A stretch of DNA of 64,000 nucleotides, taken from assembly GCF_036206005.1 (NCBI RefSeq), contig NZ_CP108143.1:5609501-5673500 (forward strand), in the 5' to 3' direction. The translations under genes were made by a program, and so were the position numbers. Shown in pieces: positions 59,946 to 64,000 of the stretch (its first letter is position 1; every line of letters starts with the position of its first letter). Below the pieces are notes generated by a model. That model had not been told where the DNA came from and searched no databases. It saw only the letters and a program-made list of their open reading frames with translations. The DNA is from Streptomyces sp. NBC_00178. Lineage in GTDB: Bacteria; Actinomycetota; Actinomycetes; Streptomycetales; Streptomycetaceae.

Positions 59946-61417
59946 CGGGACGCCCCTTCCAGCTCACGCTCGGCCACCGTCGTGGGCGCGGATTCGGGCC
60001 GGGGCCGCTCCGGTCCCGGCAGCCAGCGGCCGAGCGGTTCGCCCACCGTCCCCCTCTCCAGGTCCCAGGCGACGCGTCCGCCGGTCACCACCGTCGTGAA
60101 CCGCCCGGTGAACATCCAGCCCTCGTAGGCCGACCAGCCGCACAGGGACTGCACGTGTTTCGCGGACAACTGCCAGCGCGCGTCCGGGTCGAGGAGCGCG
60201 AGGTCGGCGTCCGCGCCGACCGCCAGGCGGCCCTTTCCGGCCAGCCCGAACAGGTCGGCCGGCCCCGTGCCCATCAGCCGGGCCAGGTGCGCGGCCGCCG
60301 CGTCGGCCCCGATGCCCCGGGCGAGCATGCCCGTCCACACGGACACGGCGAGCTCCTGGACGCCGGGCAGACCGGGCGGTGCCTCGGCCGGCGGACGGTT
60401 CTTCTCCTCGACGGTGTGCGGTGCGTGGTCGCTGCCGACGGTGGCCGCCTCTCCGCTGAGCACCGCCTGCCACAGGCGTTCCCGGTCGCGCGGGGCGCGG
60501 ATCGCGGGGGACAGCCGGGTGCGCGGACCGCGCCGGGCCGTGTCGTGGTCGGTGAACGACAGGTGGTGGCCGGTGACTTCGAAGGAGATCGGCAGGCCCT
60601 CGCCCGCCGCGGCCGCCAGCATGTCGGTCTCCTCCGCCGACGACACGTGCAGCACGTGCACCTTCGTGCCGTACGTGCGGGCCAGGTGCACGACCTTGGC
60701 GACGGCCACGATCGCCCCGGAGCGCGGGCGGTGCGGCTCGTAGGCGTCGTACGAGTGGGGGTCCCCGCCGCGGGAGTCCAGCAGGTCGAAGACGTGCTGG
60801 TCCTCGGCGTGCAGCACGAGGCGTACGCCACCGCGGGCCGCCGCCGCGAAGGCCGCCTCCAGCTGGTGTGCCTCGCGGAAGACCACGGGCGCGGTGTGGT
60901 GCCCGGCCATGAACGCCTTCGCCGAGGTCGCCACCGCCGGGTCCAGGGAGGCGAGGACCTCCGGGTGGTCCGGGTCGGCCCCCATGTGGAAGCGGTGGTC
61001 CACGAAGGAGCGACCCGCTATCAGGGCGGCCTTGGCGCGCAGGGCGGCCGTGTCGAGGGACGGCGGGCGGGTGTTGGGCATGTCCATCACCGTGGTGACC
61101 CCGCCCGCGAGCGCCGCCCGGCTGCCGTTCTCCCATGTCTCCTTGTGCTCGAGGCCGGGAGTGCGGAAGTGCACGTGCGAGTCGATGAGGCCCGGCAGGA
61201 CGTACCGGCCGGCGGCGTCCAGGCGCGGTCCCGGGGGCAGCGGTTCGCCGGGGGCGAGGAGGGCGGCGACGCGGCCGTCGCGGACGACGACGGTACCCTC
61301 GCGGACCCCCTCGGGGGTGACGAGCCGGCCTCCTTCCACCACCAGGCCGGCGTCCGTGGCGGAGGCGGGACGGGAGGTCGGGGACGTGCGGGACGAGGTT
61401 GTGTTCAACGGTTCCAC
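59942..61417 (-). CDS. dihydroorotase/allantoinase-type cyclic amidohydrolase
   Basis: This 491-residue amidohydrolase opens or closes cyclic amides such as dihydroorotate, allantoin or hydantoins. Metal ligands are visible: HVHFR (first two His), a carbamylated-lysine candidate in SAKAFMAG, His in LVLHAED and HVLHVSS, and Asp in GSDHAPHT. A C-terminal beta domain ends the fold. About 25 Thr/Ser-rich residues precede the conserved GRLVTPEG start. I chose the GTG at 61417, overlapping the upstream stop by 13 bp; a TTG at the stop itself is an alternative. Length is a little above the ~450 residues typical of the family. The operon partners argue against housekeeping pyrimidine synthesis; specific substrate unknown. 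Confidence 0.82.
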   Translation of the reverse strand: MEPLNTTSSRTSPTSRPASATDAGLVVEGGRLVTPEGVREGTVVVRDGRVAALLAPGEPLPPGPRLDAAGRYVLPGLIDSHVHFRTPGLEHKETWENGSRAALAGGVTTVMDMPNTRPPSLDTAALRAKAALIAGRSFVDHRFHMGADPDHPEVLASLDPAVATSAKAFMAGHHTAPVVFREAHQLEAAFAAAARGGVRLVLHAEDQHVFDLLDSRGGDPHSYDAYEPHRPRSGAIVAVAKVVHLARTYGTKVHVLHVSSAEETDMLAAAAGEGLPISFEVTGHHLSFTDHDTARRGPRTRLSPAIRAPRDRERLWQAVLSGEAATVGSDHAPHTVEEKNRPPAEAPPGLPGVQELAVSVWTGMLARGIGADAAAAHLARLMGTGPADLFGLAGKGRLAVGADADLALLDPDARWQLSAKHVQSLCGWSAYEGWMFTGRFTTVVTGGRVAWDLERGTVGEPLGRWLPGPERPRPESAPTTVAERELEGASR

Positions 61418-62652
61418 GGCAGACTCACCAGTTCCTTGCAGAGGTCGTTGGTCGGTCCCATCAGGGCGACGGCACGGGCGTCGCGCCCGAACCGGTTGAT
61501 CGGATGCGTCTCGACGTAACCCGCCGAGCCGAGGAACTGCGCCACGTCCGCCACGACCCGCTCGGCCGTCGCGGAGGCCGCCAGCTTCGAGTGCAGGGTG
61601 GTCAGGCCGGGGTCGGCCGAGGTGCGGCGGCCGGCGCGTTCCACCACCGCGCGGGCGGTCTCGACCTGCGTCGTCAGGTCCACCAGCCGGTGGCGCACCG
61701 CCTGGTGGGCGTAGAGCCCCCGTCGTGCCGCGTGTTCGTGTGCCGTGTCGAGAGCCGCCTGGGCGATCCCCACGGCGACCGCGCCGAGCGTGGCCCCGCT
61801 GTCCCGGACCCGGGCGATGATGGACGCGGCGACGCCCGTCGCACCCAGCCGGGCGGTGTCGGGGACGCGGCACTCCCGCACCGACACGAACCCGGTGGCG
61901 GAGCCGCGCATCCCGGCCAGCCGCATGGAGGTGTCGGGCAGCAGGCCGGGGTGGTCGCCCGGGATCAGGAAGAACGTCTGCCCCGCGGCTCCGTACCCGG
62001 TGTCCTGGGCGCCGGAGGCCGGTGCGGGTTCCGACTCCTGCGACTGCGCCAGGACCAGATAGACGTCGGCCAGCCCCGCGCTCGTGGTGAAGGACTTGGC
62101 GCCGTCGAGGAGCCAGTCGCCGCCGGTGGTGCGGTGGGCCCGGGTCGAGAGGTTCTTCTTGGCGGCCCCGGCCCCGCTCTCCGACCAGGCGGACGCCGCC
62201 AGCCACCGGCCGTCGGCCAGCCGGGGCAGGACCTCGCGGTGCTGGGCTGGGGTGCCGTTCTCGACGATCCGGCTGGTCACGGCGCAGTGCTGGAAGAGCA
62301 TGATCGCGGCGGAGGCGTTCACCGAGGCGACCTGCTCGACACAGGAGTTGAGCGCCACCGCGTCCGCGCCGGCACCACCGTGGGACGCGGGGACGACGAG
62401 GGCGAGCAGGCCGCTCTCGCGCAGCACGGCCACGGCCTCCCGGTCGGGCTGCCCGCTGCGGTCGGCCGCCTCGGCGCACCGCGAGAGACGGCTCAGCACC
62501 TCGGGCGACGGGACGAGCGGGGCGGTGCGGAAGGCATCGGCCCGGCGGGCCCGTCCGGTGCCGGCCTCCACGAACGGGTCGGCATAGGTGCCGGGGAGCA
62601 CGGGCGGCGCGGTGCTCCCGCGCACGGCGGTCAGGCTGTCAGCGGAACCCAC
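61405..62652 (-). CDS. acyl-CoA dehydrogenase family flavoprotein (possible monooxygenase)
   Basis: This 415-residue protein has the ACAD three-domain fold: an N-terminal helical domain (LLALVVPASHGGAGADAVAL), a middle beta domain (SAWSESGAGAAKKNLSTRA, WLLDGAKSFTTSAGLADVYLV) and C-terminal helices ending VAQFLGSAGYVETHPINRFGRDARA and GPTNDLCKELV. Pairing with a flavin reductase gene in the operon suggests the ACAD-fold group that acts as two-component, reduced-flavin-dependent N- or C-monooxygenases, although a desaturase role is not excluded. GTG at 62652 follows GAGGAG; the frame upstream is Arg-rich shadow. It overlaps the PrpF-like gene by 22 bp and the amidohydrolase by 13 bp. Confidence 0.8.
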   Translation of the reverse strand: MGSADSLTAVRGSTAPPVLPGTYADPFVEAGTGRARRADAFRTAPLVPSPEVLSRLSRCAEAADRSGQPDREAVAVLRESGLLALVVPASHGGAGADAVALNSCVEQVASVNASAAIMLFQHCAVTSRIVENGTPAQHREVLPRLADGRWLAASAWSESGAGAAKKNLSTRAHRTTGGDWLLDGAKSFTTSAGLADVYLVLAQSQESEPAPASGAQDTGYGAAGQTFFLIPGDHPGLLPDTSMRLAGMRGSATGFVSVRECRVPDTARLGATGVAASIIARVRDSGATLGAVAVGIAQAALDTAHEHAARRGLYAHQAVRHRLVDLTTQVETARAVVERAGRRTSADPGLTTLHSKLAASATAERVVADVAQFLGSAGYVETHPINRFGRDARAVALMGPTNDLCKELVSLPWNR

Positions 62653-63734
62653 GGTGTCTCCTCGGATGAGTGGTCGGACGTGGCGAGTACAGGGGTACGG
62701 ACGCCGGCCGCGGAGCCGGCCCGCGGGGTCACGGACCGGGAACGCGGCAGCAGCCCCCGGTAGTCGACCTGCTTCTCGGCGACCGACACCCAGGCGAGCT
62801 TGCGTTCGCCGTCGGGGCCGAGCGTCGAGTGGGCGGCGACCCGCACGCACCCGCCGGGGGTGCGCACCGGCAGGAGGGCATCGGGGTCCTGCGCCGCCGT
62901 CCCGGCCAGCGACCAGGGCACCGAGCCCACGATCCCGGCCGCCGCGCCCAGGCAGATCGCCCCGGTCAGGGCGACCGTGGGGTGCCACGAGGGGACGGAC
63001 ACGGCCCGCACGAACAGTCCGCCGCCGTCCTGCGGCAACAGTGCGGCGATCTTCGGGAAGGCCCCGAAGGTGTCCCAGCCCTGCGACTCGCACACCGCGA
63101 CGCGGAGTCTCGTCATGGCGCCGAACAGCCTCGGGTCGTCCGCGAAGAGCGCGTCAGGGCCGCCCACCCCGAGGTGGGAGGCGTCGACGAAGGCGTACGG
63201 GTTGCCCATCGACACCAGCGAGACGGGCACGGAACGGCCCTCGAAGGGGACGTGGGTGACCGGTTCGCCCGTCATCAGCAGTTCGGGCAGCCTCAGGGGC
63301 GGGGAGCACAGGAAGTGGGCGGTGAACCGGGTGCCGCCGTCGGAGGTCTCCTCCGTCTCGCACACGACGTTGTCGCCGTTGTTCAGGACGTTGACCCGGA
63401 CCCGGCAGCCGGGCACCAGCGGCTGGATCATGCCGGTACGGGCGGCCGCCTCGACGGCGGCCAGGATCGAGTGACCGCACGAGCCCCGGAGGTCGAAACT
63501 GTCGTGGCTCTGGGGCAGCGACTGCACGAACCGGTAGTCGAGGTCGAACAGCGGGTGCCGGGACGGCCGTACGATCGCGTTCTTCAGCACGTCGCCCGCG
63601 CCCTGACCGCTCAGGTCCGCCCGCAGGCCGGCCAGTGCGTCCAGGAGCTCCGGCTCCGACTCGGGGAACACCCGGCCGTCCAGGACGACGGTGGGGCAGG
63701 GTGCGCCGTGCGCCTTGGCGAGGGAGACGTTCAT
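62631..63734 (-). CDS. PrpF-type isomerase (methylaconitate/oxalomesaconate isomerase-like)
   Basis: This 367-residue protein of the PrpF subgroup of the diaminopimelate-epimerase fold is predicted to shift a double bond or isomerise an unsaturated di- or tricarboxylate. Landmarks are VVLDGRVFPESE, the first catalytic-Cys-type block FDLRGSCGHSILAAVEAAA, VNVLNNGDNVV, the strand VSMGNPYAFVDAS and a C-terminal HPTVALTGAICLGAAAGI with the second conserved region. The start ATG (63734) overlaps the upstream stop by 4 bp. In this operon it may act on a small acid made or consumed by the amidase-, amidohydrolase- and monooxygenase-type neighbours. Confidence 0.78.
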   Translation of the reverse strand: MNVSLAKAHGAPCPTVVLDGRVFPESEPELLDALAGLRADLSGQGAGDVLKNAIVRPSRHPLFDLDYRFVQSLPQSHDSFDLRGSCGHSILAAVEAAARTGMIQPLVPGCRVRVNVLNNGDNVVCETEETSDGGTRFTAHFLCSPPLRLPELLMTGEPVTHVPFEGRSVPVSLVSMGNPYAFVDASHLGVGGPDALFADDPRLFGAMTRLRVAVCESQGWDTFGAFPKIAALLPQDGGGLFVRAVSVPSWHPTVALTGAICLGAAAGIVGSVPWSLAGTAAQDPDALLPVRTPGGCVRVAAHSTLGPDGERKLAWVSVAEKQVDYRGLLPRSRSVTPRAGSAAGVRTPVLATSDHSSEETPWVPLTA

Positions 63735-64000
63735 ACGGCCGCCCCCGCGGGCTCGGGAGTGCGCAGCGAGGCCCCGGCGGCCGCGCCGAAGAACTCGGTA
63801 CGCCACATCTGGTGCGACATCAGCGCCCACAGGGCCAGCGACACCTGGTCGGACGGCTTGACCGCCTGCTCGGCGAACAGGGCGTCCACCGCCTCGTACC
63901 GCAGCCGCCCGTCGGCACGCAGCGCCTGCGGGGAGAGGACGTCGCGGGCCATCGCCCACAGCCGCTGCCCGGGGGCGAGCATCGCCGTGATGGGCAGGGT
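63731..64000 (-). CDS. asparagine-synthase-like protein, C-terminal end (continues beyond window)
   Basis: Only the last ~89 residues are inside the window; the frame is open through the right edge, so the ATG at 63982 is probably internal. RLWAMARDVLSPQALRADG, YEAVDALFAEQA and LALWALMSHQMWRTEFF match the C-terminal end of class B asparagine synthetases (the block with a d-v-L-s-p, a v-d-x-L and a final L-W-x-L...W). If right, it would be an ATP-dependent amide ligase and the first visible gene of the minus-strand operon. The identification rests on a short segment. Confidence 0.45.
   Translation of the reverse strand, partial: TLPITAMLAPGQRLWAMARDVLSPQALRADGRLRYEAVDALFAEQAVKPSDQVSLALWALMSHQMWRTEFFGAAAGASLRTPEPAGAAV

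Noticed and set aside
59942..62479. Extending the amidohydrolase upstream to give an 845-residue fusion
   Set aside because: The first ~350 residues are Arg/Gly-rich antisense-like sequence in the frame over the ACAD-fold gene, which is well supported; the amidohydrolase homology begins after 61417.

Overview
The window is very GC-rich. It uses GTG and TTG starts, translationally coupled ATGA/GTGA overlaps and HrdB-like promoters, and it encodes an actinobacterial type VII (ESX) secretion locus. It also carries a probable DasR operator in front of an N-acetylglucosaminidase gene. Together these point to a Streptomyces or close relative chromosome. I saw no rRNA, tRNA, insertion sequence, phage gene or CRISPR array.

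Left flank (1-10031): the 3' end of a TerD-like protein gene; a zinc-dependent alcohol dehydrogenase (minus); a RibD/dihydrofolate-reductase-fold protein (plus); a secreted family-84 N-acetylglucosaminidase (minus) with a dre-like operator; and a small divergent cassette of a SAM methyltransferase (minus), an unrecognised helical protein and a PCMH-type FAD oxidase (both plus).

Type VII secretion locus (10189-59193): two single-pass membrane proteins, one with a bulb-type lectin ectodomain and one with a ricin-B ectodomain, flank a small T7SS-associated protein. Next come an EccA-like protein (beta-helix plus two AAA+ ATPase domains), a mycosin, EccC (opposite strand), EccD and EccB. A 472-bp regulatory gap precedes two WXG100 proteins, a helical ESX-linked protein, an AAWKG-type repeat protein, a YbaB-like protein and a third small WxG protein. 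The locus ends with one uninterrupted 25.7-kb reading frame of 8566 codons, whose stop overlaps a second copy of the T7SS-associated protein. No EccE was recognised.

The giant protein is the most remarkable object. It has an ESX-type helical N-terminus, no Sec signal, and long low-complexity linkers. It carries an intact OTU-like cysteine protease site (D1592/C1593...H1785), two decayed OTU copies, and a metzincin-like zinc site (H5573-E-x-x-H, D5583). Six copies of a caspase/CHAT-like module are visible, only two of them with a His/Cys pair, and about 2.7 kb is duplicated around the metalloprotease. I read only four cysteines in 8566 residues, three of them at putative catalytic positions. 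I infer a multi-enzyme T7SS effector or polymorphic-toxin-like protein; the substrate is unknown.

Right flank (59367-64000): a tightly overlapping minus-strand operon that starts beyond the window edge. It encodes an asparagine-synthase-like protein (C-terminus only), a PrpF-type isomerase, an acyl-CoA-dehydrogenase-fold oxidase/monooxygenase, a dihydroorotase/allantoinase-type cyclic amidohydrolase and a flavin reductase. This looks like a small-molecule pathway using a two-component flavin monooxygenase.
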